Assembly: GCA_032622095.1 (NCBI GenBank)
Contig: CP136066.1
Coordinates: 56,200,609 to 56,264,608, forward strand
Length of the DNA stretch: 64,000 nucleotides
Source: Siphonodentalium dalli
Lineage: Eukaryota > Mollusca > Scaphopoda > Gadilida > Siphonodentaliidae
Direction of reading: 5' to 3'
The notes beneath the pieces were generated by a model that saw nothing but the letters and a program-made list of their open reading frames with translations, did not search any database and was not told where the DNA came from. Within the stretch, counting starts at the first letter, position 1. Every line of letters starts with the position of its first letter. A program made the translations under genes and the position numbers. Of this stretch, positions 10,496 through 20,616 are shown in pieces.

Positions 10496-10621
10496 AGACT
10501 AGCAGGTGACCCGACTTTGTCCGGGTTTTGACCTTGAATTTACCATTTTGAAGGTCAAGGCCAGGTCGGAGTCACTATTTGACCCGTCCAAAACACTCCC
10601 CGGAAAAATTACCCGTAGGTA
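10496..10621 (+). mobile_element. Family A element, 5' part of an interrupted copy
   Basis: Begins ACTAGCAGGTGACCCGAC directly at the tail of the preceding copy and runs to the CCCGTAGGTA target site of a 1.9 kb insertion. Its 3' end resumes at 12,516. Confidence 0.7.
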
Positions 10622-11146
10622 CAGGGGGGGGGGGTCGGAAATTTTTTCCAGGCACGTATGATCATTTTAATTTTTTCCGGCAACAGGGGACCCACCCACC
10701 CAATTTCTTCCGTTTCTGGCCTTTTTTTCCAGGCAATTTTGGACACCCACCCTTTTTTTTTCCGTTTCAGGAAGTTTTTTCCGGTCAGTTTTGGACACCC
10801 ACCCCCTTAAATTTGAGAAAAATTATCAATTGAGCAACCAAATAGCTGATTATCCTGCATTATCATAATTTATTGCGCTATATTTGAATAGAACAGTGCA
10901 TAATGAGACAACTATACTTATTTGAATTTATCATATAAGTGTCATTAATCAAGAAATGTGTCAATATAATCACATTTCTAGGGATATATATAGGCAGAGT
11001 GCCAAGGTTTTTTTTAACATTCATTTTCATAATATATAGTCACATGATCTAGTCACATAATCACATTTGAGTATTCTACAGAATACATGGTACCGGTACA
11101 ACAAATTTCAGATTATTTGATATTTTGATATTTGCTATGTGATATA

Positions 11147-11281
11147 CAGTAATGCCCTAATTAATCGACTCCATAACCACAGCAGAATAATTGGTAATTT
11201 AATTTAAATTTCCGACTAAATCCTGAAAAATTACCCATTATTCTGCTGTGGTTATGGAGTCGTTTAATTAGGGCATTACTG
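11147..11281. mobile_element. Palindromic TA-flanked MITE (CAGTAATGCCC family)
   Basis: The TIRs CAGTAATGCCCTAATTAA / complement continue into CGACTCCATAACCACAGCAG on both sides, so about 60 bp pair. TA flanks both ends (11,145-11,146 and 11,282-11,283). Related copies are at 37,796, 38,209 and 40,870. Tc1/mariner-type mobilisation is inferred from the TA target. Confidence 0.8.
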
Positions 11282-11501
11282 TATTGCTGGAATCAAATTG
11301 TTTATCAAAACATGTGGAAATACAACTGTTCATCCCAGTTCATCCCAGTTTGAAGAATAATGCTAATACCAAACATAACCATGATATACATGCGTGACTC
11401 TTCTTGGGGCATCTCAGAAACCAGAACTGAGGAAACATGTTATAGCGTGTAATGGCAGGCTGGTAGCCACTACCTGAACTAATAGGCTTCGTAATAATTG
11501 G

Positions 11502-11908
11502 GAATAATATAATAATAATAATGCATATCATTTATATAGCGCTTTATCCCTGGTGTAGCTCTAAGCGCTTACATTATTACCCCAGCTGTTTTTTATGAGT
11601 AATGCCGAGTCTTGTGCCTGCTGCTATTTTACATGCGCTTCACTAGAGCGGCTTACGGATACCCAACAACCAGGTACCTATTTCTCGTCTAGGTACGACG
11701 AAGCGAGCACAGTACAAGTGACCTTGCCCAAGGGTCAGAACCTGGCGCGAGATTTGAAACAGCGTGTGGCTATATATAGCACACACACCGCTCAATTCGG
11801 CCAAGCCACTGTTGTGGAGACAATAGTCCACCGAGCGAGGCGCGAACTCACGCCGGTGCATTAACACCATTACAAGTCCGACACTCTACCCACTGGGCTA
11901 CCACATCC
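11502..11908 (-). mobile_element. tRNA-derived SINE
   Basis: Read on the minus strand, the head (11,908 downwards) is TGGTAGCCCAGTGGGTAGAG, a Pol III A box, with a B-box-like GAGTTCGCGCC at 11,849-11,839. A central region with AGGTACCTGGTTGTTGGG follows, and the tail reads AAGCGCTTAGAGC, AAAGCGCTATATAAATG and an ATT-rich 3' end. This head, body and tail order is that of widespread metazoan tRNA-derived SINEs. Pol III transcription and LINE-dependent retroposition are the family's known behaviour. It sits inside the G-tract element. Confidence 0.82.
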
Positions 11909-12515
11909 ATAATATGGATGGATAGCCCAATTTCACTTCTTTTTTGCTCACGATATCAGTGACGATAAAATCTTCTTTACTGTGATTAACATTACAAGCT
12001 GATCCACATTAACATGGTAAACAATGTGAAATTGTTCAAGCTGGCCCGGCTGGTCTTCAATTTATTTGTTAAGATTTTGTTTTACGTTGTCAAAAGTCTA
12101 TTTTATTCCATTATTTATTATATCTTTATTTCCAAGTCACATATGGTCAAGTGTGCTTTCATTTTATTGCTTATTTTCAGCCGAGTTCTGCATAGTTATT
12201 CTTATTTTGCTGTATCAGTAGATGGAATCCTGATTAAATTTTATTTTTCCAATAGCGCAGTGTCTAGTTCTATCAAGTTGAATTTGGGTTATTGCTGGCC
12301 ATTGTGCAACTGATCCAACTTCTGATAATCTCTATATGTAGTATAGCATTAGTATTAACTATATATGACCTGTTTCTGTTCAAAACACTTCAAAATAAGA
12401 CTCAATAGCAGGAATGGAATTTTTTTTTGGCATATGGAAAAAACTGTTTTTTGGACACAAGAGACACCCACCCACCCCATCATACGTGCCTGGAATTTTT
12501 TTCCGACCCCCCCCG

Positions 12516-12606
12516 GTAGGTATCAAATTTCGTCGAAATCCGTCCAGCAGTTTTCCCGGCCATAGCTAACAGACAAACAAACAGAAGTCCCAAAATATAT
12601 ATTAGA
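12516..12606 (+). mobile_element. Family A element, 3' part of the interrupted copy
   Basis: Resumes at the repeated GTAGGTA target with TATCAAATTTCGTCGAAATC and ends AACAGACAAACAAACAGAAG then CCCAAAATATATATTAGA. It completes the copy that starts at 10,496. Confidence 0.65.
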
Positions 12607-13019
12607 TCATTTGTGGGTACCCGTTTCAAGGTGAAGGTCACCTCGTGCGGAAAAACTGACCCGATGAAAATCTCCCCATTCCCAGGAACCCCTAAGTACG
12701 AACACAGACTTAAGAATCACACAACCCGCTCATGTCTGTACACAGACACAACACGCTCATGTCTGGACACATACACGCTCTTTATCAAGGACACTGCGGA
12801 TACGAACGCTCTTTAACTATCACGGGATTAACCCATGAATTCCATTGCGGTGGCTGGGTATTGGAGAATGAGTGCTCTGACGTTCTCAGAAGCGGTGCGA
12901 TGACACTCCATCTGGGATTTTACCATTAGATAGGAAGTTTGGGCTCAATCCGTCAGGCAGTTTTCCCGGCCATAGCTAACAGACAAAGAGACAAACAGAA
13001 GTCCCAAAATATATATTAG
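12607..13019 (+). mobile_element. Family C short element, copy 1
   Basis: Starts TCATTTGTGGGTACCCGTTT, contains GGAAAAACTGACCCGATG and two ACGCTCTTTA(T/A) motifs, and ends with the tail CCCAAAATATATATTAGA shared with families A and B. A homologous copy lies at 51,545-51,977. No ORF. Confidence 0.65.
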
Positions 13020-14334
13020 ACTAGCAGGTGGACCCGACTTCGTCCGGGCTGTTTCCCCTCTGCTTTTCGGCGATTTGCGCGATTTGACCTTGAATTGTCC
13101 ATTTTGAAGGTCAAGGTCAGGTGGGGTCACGATTTGACCCGTCCAAAACACTCCCTGGACAAAAGTACCCGACAAAAGTACCCGTCGAAATCCATCCGGT
13201 GTTACCTGATTTGACCTTGAATTGGTCCGGGCTGTTTCCCCTGTGCTTTTCGGCGAATTGCGCGATTTGACCTTGAATTAGGTGGACCGACTTCGTCCGG
13301 GCTGTTTCCCCTCTGCTTTTCGGCGAATTGCGCGATTTGACCTTGAATTGTCCAGTTTGAAGGTCAAGGTCAGGTGGGGTCACGATTTGACCCGTCCAAA
13401 ACACTGCCCGGACAAAAGTACCCGACAAAAGTACCCGTCGAAATCCATCCGGTTTTACCCGATTTGACCTCGAATTGATCATTTTAAAGGTCAAGGTCAG
13501 GTCGACCAGACTTTGTCCGGGCTGTTTCCCCTCTGCTTTTCGGCGAATAGCGCGATTTGACCTTGAATTGTCCATTTTGAAGGTGAAGGTCAGGTGGGGG
13601 TCCGGGCTGTTTCCCCTCTGCTTTTCGGCGAAGTGCGCGATTTTACCTTGAATTGTCCATTTTGAAGGTCAAGTACCCGTCGAAATCCATCCGGTTTAAC
13701 CTGATTTGACCTTGAATTTGTCCGGGCTGTTTCCCCTCTGCTTTTCGGCGAATTGCGCGAATTGACCTTGAATTGTCCATTTTTAAGGTCAAGGTGAGGT
13801 GGGGTCACGATTTGACCCGTCCAAAACACTGCCCGGACAAAAGTACCCGACAAAAGTACCCATCGAAATCCATCCGGTTTTACCCGATTTGACCTCGAAT
13901 TGATCATTTTGAAGGTCAAGGTCAGGTCGGGGTCACGATTCGACCCGTCCAAAACACTCAGTGGACAAACGTAACCCCACGTATCAAATGTCGAAATCCC
14001 ATCAAAATTCGCGATTTGACCTTGAATTGACCCGACTTCAAGGTCACGTCGCACGGGCAAACGAATAGGCTTACAACACTCCCCATACGAAAGTATTCCT
14101 AGACACTGATTGTCATCGAAATCCCGTGATACTCGGGCATTCGACCTCGAAATGACCCGATTTCAATGTCAAGGTCACGTCGTACGTGAAAATTAATAGG
14201 CACATGCCATTCCCCGGCAGAAAGTACCCCCACATAACAAGTTTCATCGAATTCGGTTCGACCTTTCTCGAGTCCATCGCGAACAGACAGACAGACACAC
14301 ACACACACACACAGATTTACCAAAATATATAATA
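13020..14334 (+). repeat. Family A array with reiterated 5' modules
   Basis: The 5' module (GTCCGGGCTGTTTCCCCTCT ... TTTGACCTTGAATTGTCC) is present at about 13,045, 13,226, 13,297, 13,516, 13,603 and 13,721 before a single 3' part and (CA)n tail at 14,290-14,315. The truncated modules lie head to tail, which points to unequal exchange or repeated short insertions. Confidence 0.7.
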
Positions 14335-14900
14335 GACTAGCCGATGAGCCCGACGTTGTCCGGGCTATTCAAAAACCAAATTTCAAGTCGATAGCTATTC
14401 CAAAAATAAATTTCAAGTCGATAGCTCCACCCGTTTCCGAGATCTGGTCTGCGCATGCGCGAAGCTTGCGTCGAACGGGCTCGGCGACCCGATAAAATTC
14501 GTATCTGGGGCAAGATACATTCACATACCAAATTTCAAGTCGATAGCTCCACCCGTTTCCGAGATCTCGTCTGCGCATGCGCGAAGCTGGCGTCGCACGG
14601 GCTCGGCGACCCAATAAAATTCGTATCCGGGGCAAGATACATTCACATAGCAAATTTCAAGTCGATAGCTCCACCCGTTTCCGAGATCTCGTCTGTGCAT
14701 GCGCTGCACGGGCGTCGCACGGGGTCGCCAATACGACAACGACCGTGTTCGTGGGATTTTACCCCTAGATAGGAAGTTTGGTCTCGATCGGTGGAGAATC
14801 GTAGATTTGTATAAATGACAAACAGACAAACAGATAGATTGTATCAAAATTTATCAGAGAGATATGTAAATTAGATAGATTGTATCAAAATATATAGGAG
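14335..14900 (+). repeat. Family B element with 122 bp tandem units
   Basis: After an ACTAGCCGATGAGCCCGACG head come three or more units of about 122 bp, each with CAAGTCGATAGCTCCACCCG, TCTGCGCATGCGC and GGGCAAGATACATTCACATA. A tail with ACAAACAGACAAACAGATAG and AAAATATATAGGAGAG follows. Confidence 0.75.
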
Positions 14901-15045
14901 AGATATGTAAATTATCTACACACCATTACTGGTGTTTGTCAAAGATTAGTGGGGTATATCAATACTCATTCACGATCATATCATTGAGGTCCGGAGGATG
15001 TGGGTTATCTCTCGAATACAGATTGTATCAAAATATATAGGCGAG

Positions 15046-15600
15046 ACTAGCTGGTGGACCGACTTCGTCCGGGATGTTTCCCCTCTGCTTTTCGGCGAGT
15101 TGCGCGATTTGACCTTGAATTGTCCATTTTGAAGGTCAAGGTGAGGTGGGGGTCACGATTTGACCCGTCCAAAACACTGCCCGGACAAAAGTACCCGACA
15201 AAAGTACCCGTCGAAATCCATCCGGTTTTACCCGATTTGACCTCGAATTGATCATTTTGAAGGTCAAGGTCAGGTCGGGGTCACGATTTGACCCGTCCAA
15301 AATACTCAGTGGACAAAAGTAACCCCACGTATCAAATTTCGTCGAAATCCCATCAAAATTCCAGATTTGACATTGAATTGACCCGATTTCAAGGTCAAGG
15401 TCACATCGCACGGGCAAAGGAATAGGCTTACGACACTCCCCATACGAAATTATCCCTAGACACTAATTTTCATCGAAATCCCGTGATACTCGGGCGTTCG
15501 ACCTTGAAATGACCTTGAAATGATAAATCGGCTCGGTCGTTTTCGAGTCCACCGCGAACACACAGAAACACAGACACAGATCTTCCAAAATATATAATAG
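15046..15600 (+). mobile_element. Family A copy
   Basis: Head ACTAGCTGGTGGACC, AGGTCA modules in order, and a shortened 3' part with TCGAGTCCACCGCGAACAC and a CCAAAATATATAATAG tail. Confidence 0.7.
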
Positions 15601-16678
15601 ACTAGCATGTTAGCCCGCCACTGGCGTGCTTGGTCAGAAACATGACAATGTTTTATGTTTTGTTCGTGTTTTTCAATGAGTTAATATTGGGTTTTTCAAT
15701 ATTTTACCCGATTTGACCTTGAATTGATCATTTTCAAGGTCAAGGTCATGTCGGGGTCACAATATATAATTTGTGGTTACCCGTTTGAAGGTTAAGACTG
15801 ATCCGATGAAAAATTCCCCCGTTCCTAGGAACGACAGACATAAGAATGTTTCACACAATGCGACGTCGACGATCCCCGTGTGTTTTTACACTTATATACG
15901 AAGTTTGAGCTCACCTAGGGCGGAAAAACTTACCCGATCCGCGTTCTTAGGAACACAACACGCTCCGCGTTCTTAGGAACACAACACGCTCATGTCTATA
16001 CACGCCCAGACCCAGAAGAGGTATGATTTTTTAAAACCTGCCCGTGGCCATTGAGCAGCCCCTGGCAGAGGTTGTCCACCCTTACGAGATGGTCAATAGT
16101 CCCCGCAAAGTTAATCCCGTCGTGAACCCCATCCTCGCAAAGAGCGGACAGTCAATTAATCCCGTCGTGAACGCCACCACCAACGCGACGTAATTTTGTT
16201 TGGTATCATGTGTTGCGTTCTAAAAATAGGAAAGCACTTGTTCCCGTATACGTTTGCGTAAATACGAAATTGTGAGTGTTGGTTTGTAACCGGGATTTCT
16301 GAGAAGCATTATGCCTATAACTACTCCCCTAAGCCCTGACCTAAGTGTCATACATACTATAACAATGATGTTGTAAGAGTACTATGGCATCCAATAAATC
16401 TCCCCGCATTGGAAACCACTCAATGTTCCCGTATATCTCTCTGCAGATGCTAATAACGTTGAATGGTAAACAGACGCTCTTTATAGCGATGCGTCAAAAA
16501 CAAACGATCATTAAATAATCACTTGATTAACCCACGCCGTGCCTTTGCGGTGATTTGGGAGTGGATAAAGGGTGCTCAGAGCTACTCCAAAACGCGACAA
16601 CTACGGTGTTCTTGGGTTTTCACCCTTAGATGGGAAGTTTGAACTCAATCGAGCCAGCCGTTTTCGATTCTATAAAGT

Positions 16679-16726
<48 letters not shown>

Positions 16727-17658
16727 GGAAGTCTCAAAATATATAGTACAGATAGATTGGCAGATTCCAGTAGCTTTATAACGGTATATCTGGGGAGAAA
16801 TCTGATGCTATATTCGTGATTATCTGGGATGATTTCGGTATACCGAAAGTATATACTGTAAAAACAAAGCGCGCCATGCGTGCTCGCAGGGTTGGTCAGA
16901 AACATGACAAATTATTTATTTTTTAATATTAATTTAATGTTTTTTAAATTTGCTCGCAGGGTTGGTCAGAAACATGACAATTTTAATATTTAAATTATAT
17001 TAATTTAATGTTTTTTAAATTTAATTTATGTTTTTCAAGTCGATAGCTCCACCCGTTTCCGAGATCTCGTCTGCGCATGCGCTGCACGGGCGTCGGACGG
17101 GCTCGCCAATACGACAACGACGACTACCTGGTCAAACTACACTCACGTACCAAGTTTCGTCCCGATCGGTCGAGGTGTTGGTATCTGATGCAAAAGACGA
17201 AATTGTGAGTGTTGGTTTGTAACCGGGATTTCTGAGAAGCATTATGCCTATAACTACCCCCCCCCATAAGCCCTGACCTAAGTGTCATGCATACTATAAC
17301 AATGATGTTGTAAGAGTACTATGGCATCCAATAAATCTCCCCGCATAGGAAAGCACTCAATGTTCCCGTATAACTCTGCAGATGCTAATAACGTTGAATG
17401 GGAAACAGACGCTCTTTATAGCGATGCGTCAAAAACAAACGCTCATTAAATAATCACTTGATTAACACACACCGTGCCTTTGCGGTGATTTGGGAGTGGA
17501 TAAAGGGTGCTCAGAGCTTCTCCAAAACGCGACAACTACGGTGTTCGTGGGTTTTTACACTTATATACGAATTTTGAGCTCGATGGGTGCAGTCGTGTTC
17601 GATTCTATAAAGTACACACATATATATATATACGGAAGTCTCAAAATATATAGTATAG
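15601..17658 (+). repeat. Family B/C composite with a 935 bp-spaced duplication
   Basis: The head is ACTAGCATGTTAGCCCGCCA, with a CAGAAACATGACA module repeated at 15,640, 16,900 and 16,965. The stretch from about 16,260 to 16,790 (GGTTTGTAACCGGGATTTCT ... CGCTCTTTATAGCGATGCG) recurs at about 17,210-17,650 at a period near 935 bp. An (AT)n run lies at 16,688-16,727 and the tails read CGGAAGTCTCAAAATATATA. Confidence 0.6.
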
Positions 17659-18125
17659 AAGACTAGCAGGTTAGCCCGCCACTGGCGGCATTCGTCTCAT
17701 GGCTTTGTTTCAGAAACATGACATTTTTCAAGTCGATAGCTCCACCCGTTTCCGAGATCTGGTCTGCGCATGCGCGAAGCTTGCGTCGCACGGGCTCGGC
17801 GACCCGATAAAAGTCGTATCCGGGGTAAGATACATTCACATAGCAAATTTCAAGTCGATAGCTCCACCCGTTTCCGAGATCTCGTCTGCGCACGCGCTGC
17901 ACGGGCGTCGCACGGGCTCGGCGACCCGATAAAATTCGTACCCGGGGCAAGATACATTCACATAGCAAATTTCAAGTCGATAGCTCCACCCGTTTCCGAG
18001 ATCTCGTCTGCGCACGCGCTGCACGGGCGCCGCACGGGCTCGGCGACCCGATAAAATTTGTATCCGGGGCAAGATACATTCACATAGCAAATTTCAAGTC
18101 GATAGCTCCACCCGTTTCCGAGATA
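17659..18125 (+). repeat. 122 bp tandem units of family B, four copies
   Basis: CAAGTCGATAGCTCCACCCG recurs at about 17,729, 17,850, 17,972 and 18,094. The GC-rich unit also contains GCACGGGCTCGGCGACCCG. The last unit is cut into by the next repeat. Confidence 0.8.
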
Positions 18126-18740
18126 ACGCATTCTTTGTTTTTCAATGAGTTAATTCATGGTACCCGTCCTCCCCGTCCTAAACTTCAGAGCGGACAGTCA
18201 ATTAATCCCGTCGTGAAATCCCTCTGCATAATACTTGTTAACACCTCCGTATAAGGTCAATATAAAGATCGTTGATGTCTTAACCACCTCAGTGCCGTTT
18301 TTTGTGACTGAGATTGGAGAACGGGTGGTCTGAGCTTCTCCAAAACGCGACCACGGTCGTGTGGGTGGGATTTTACAAGTCGATAGCTCCACCCGTTTCC
18401 GAGATAACGCATTCTTTGTTTTTCAATGAGTTAATTCATGGTACCCGTCCTCCCCGTCCTAAACTTGAGAGCGGACAGTCAATTAATCCCGTCGTGAAAT
18501 CCCTCTGCATAATACTTGTTAACACCTCCGTATATGGTCAATATAAAGATCGTTGATGTCTTAACCACCGCAGTGCCGTTTTTGTGACTGACATTGGAGA
18601 ACGGGTGCTCTGAGCTTCTCCAAAACGCGACCACGGTCGTGTCGGTGGGATTTTACACTTACATACGAAATTTGAGCTCAATCTGTACACGCGTTTTGGA
18701 TTCCATGAAGTACACATATACACACACACATATATATATA
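18126..18740 (+). repeat. 281 bp tandem duplication
   Basis: ACGCATTCTTTGTTTTTCAA at 18,126 recurs at 18,407 with near-identical following sequence (ATTAATCCCGTCGTGAAATC, CTTCTCCAAAACGCGACCAC). The second unit runs into a (CA)/(TA) tail. Confidence 0.75.
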
Positions 18741-18774
18741 CGGAAGTCTCAAATTATATAGTAGATAGATAGAC

Positions 18775-19555
18775 TAGCAGGTGGACCCGACTTCGTCCGG
18801 CTGTTTCCCCTCTGCTTTTCGGCGAATTGCGCGATTTGACCTTGAAATGTCCATTTTGAAGGTGAATGTCAGGTGGGGTCACGATTTGACCCCTCCAAAA
18901 CACTCCCCGGACAAAAGTACCCGACAAAAGTACCCGTCGAAATCCATCCGGTTTTACCCGATTTGACCATGAATTGATCATTTTGAAGGTCAAAGTCAGG
19001 TCGGGGTCACGATTTGACCCGTCCAAAACAATCAGTGGACAAAAGTAACCCTATGTATCAAATTTCGTGGAAATCCCGTCAAAATTAGCGATTTGACCTT
19101 AAATTGACCCGATTTCAAGGCCAAGGTCACGTCGCACAGGCAAATGAATAGGCTTATGAGACTCCCCATACGAAAGTATCCATAAACACTAATTTCCATC
19201 GAAATCTCGTGATATTCGGGCGTTTGACCTTGAAATGACCCGATTCCAAGGTCAAGGTCACGTAGCACGGGCACATTAATAGCCTATGCCACTACCCGGC
19301 CGAAAGTACCCCCACATACCAAGTTTCATCAAAATCACGTGATATTCGGCGTTTGACCTTGAAATGACCCGATTTCAAGGTCAAAGTCACGTCGCACGGG
19401 CAAATTAATAGGCCCATGCCACTCCCCGGCCGAAAGTACCCCCACATACCAAGTTTCATCGAATTCGGTTCGGCATTTCTCGAGTCCATCGCGAACAGAC
19501 AGACACACACACACACACACACACACACAGATTTCCCAAAATATATAATAGACTA
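18775..19555 (+). mobile_element. Family A copy
   Basis: Head ACTAGCAGGTGGACCCGACT, AGGTCA modules, two successive 3' modules (GTCGCACGGGC...CCCCCACATACC), then a (CA)n run at 19,503-19,529 and an AAAATATATAATAG tail. Confidence 0.72.
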
Positions 19556-19923
19556 GCCGATGAGCCCGACGTTGTCCGGGCTATTCAAAAACCAAATTTC
19601 AAGTCGATAGCTCCACCCGTTTCCGAGATCTGGTGTTCGCATGCATTTCAAGTCGATAGCTCCACCCGTTTCCGAGATCTCGTCTGCGCATGCGCGAAGC
19701 TAGCGTCGCACGGGGTCGGCGACCCGATAAAATTCGTATCCGGGGCAAGATACATTCACATAGCAAATTTCAAATCGATAGCTCCACCCGTTTCCGAGAT
19801 CTCGTCTGCGCATGCGCGAAGCGGGCGCCGCACGGGCTCGCCTAAACGACAACGTCCACCGCCTGGTTGACAGACAAACATACATACAGACAAACATACA
19901 GAGGTCTTCAAAATATATATGAG
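19556..19923 (+). repeat. Family B copy
   Basis: Head CTAGCCGATGAGCCCGACG, then partial and full 122 bp units (CAAGTCGATAGCTCCACCCG at 19,600 and 19,649, a variant at 19,770) and a tail AACATACAGAGGTCTTCAAA. Confidence 0.7.
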
Positions 19924-20490
19924 ACTAGCTGGTGGACCCGACTTCGTCCGGCTGTTTCCCCTCTGCTTTTCGGCGAATTGCGCGATTTGACCTTGAATTG
20001 TCCATTTTGAAGGTCAAGGTGAGGTGGGGGGTCACGATTTGACCCGTCCAAAACACTGCCCGGACAAAAGTACCCGACTAAAGTACCCGTCGAAATCCAT
20101 CCGGTTTTACCCGATTTGACCTTGAATTGATCATTTTGAAGATCAAGGTCAGGTCGGGGTCACGATTTGGCCCCTTCAAAAACACTCAGTGGACAAAAGT
20201 AACCCTACGTATCAAATTTCGTCGAAATCCCATCAAAATTCGCGATTTGACCTTGAATTGACCTGATTTCAAGGTCAAGGTCACGTCGCACTGGCAAATT
20301 AATATGCCCATGGCACTCCCCGGCCGAAAGTACCCCCACATACCAAGTTTCATCGAAATCGGCTCGGCCGTTTTCGAGTCCATCGCGAACAGACAGACGG
20401 ACAGGCATACACACACACACACACCCGCACACACACACACCCTCACACACACACACACACACACTGATTTCCCAAAATATATAATAGATA
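19924..20490 (+). mobile_element. Family A copy
   Basis: Head ACTAGCTGGTGGACCCGACT, AGGTCA modules, TCGAGTCCATCGCGAACAG, a (CA)n microsatellite at 20,408-20,464 and a CCCAAAATATATAATAGA tail. It is the last member of the cluster. Confidence 0.72.
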
Positions 20491-20535
20491 TACGGAAGTC
20501 TCAAAAATATATAGTAGATTAGAACAAAATCGTGT

Positions 20536-20616
20536 AAGTAATATGATGACAGTTAGGTAACCTAACTGTCATCATATTACTTAGATCCATGTCAACGACT
20601 TAGGTTGACATGGATC
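20536..20616. repeat. Perfect 47 nt palindrome and adjacent hairpin
   Basis: Arms of 23 nt (20,536-20,558 and 20,560-20,582; AAGTAATATGATGACAG...) pair perfectly around a single A. Immediately after, GATCCATGTCAAC (20,584-20,596) pairs perfectly with 20,604-20,616. There is no poly(T) or ORF context that would make these terminators. Confidence 0.85.

Larger units (their letters stand above)
10622..12515. mobile_element. 1.9 kb element with G-tract terminal inverted repeats
   Basis: The left end is CAGGGGGGGGGGGTCGG then AAATTTTTTCCAGGCACG; the right end on the other strand is CGGGGGGGGTCGGAAAAAAA then TTCCAGGCACGTATGAT. A 7 bp direct duplication GTAGGTA (10,615-10,621 and 12,516-12,522) flanks the element, and the interrupted family A copy resumes exactly there. 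GGGTGGGTGGG follows each inverted end. No transposase ORF is visible; the interior is AT-rich and hosts a palindromic MITE (11,147-11,281) and a SINE (11,502-11,908). Assignment to a known superfamily is not possible from this view. Confidence 0.72.

Noticed and set aside
10236-10502. His/Thr-rich frame and its Val/Cys counterpart
   Set aside because: Translation of the (CA)n tail of a family A element.
11839-11908. A possible functional tRNA gene on the minus strand
   Set aside because: A and B boxes are present, but the cloverleaf is degenerate and the sequence continues into a SINE body and tail.
13117-14060. Two minus-strand frames of about 150 codons with repeated motifs such as SPKSRGETARTKS
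   Set aside because: They read through the reiterated family A modules; the peptide repeats simply mirror the DNA repeats, and the same peptides appear in every copy.
16572-16905. Tyr/Ile-repeat frames on both strands
   Set aside because: Translation of the (AT)n run inside a short element tail.
14369-18090. Frames with repeated STRFRDLVCACAKLASHGLG-type peptides on both strands
   Set aside because: Products of the 122 bp GC-rich tandem units, open on both strands because of base composition.
17659-18125. Regularly spaced repeats that could suggest a CRISPR array
   Set aside because: The whole 122 bp period is conserved with no variable spacers, and the context is an animal genome.
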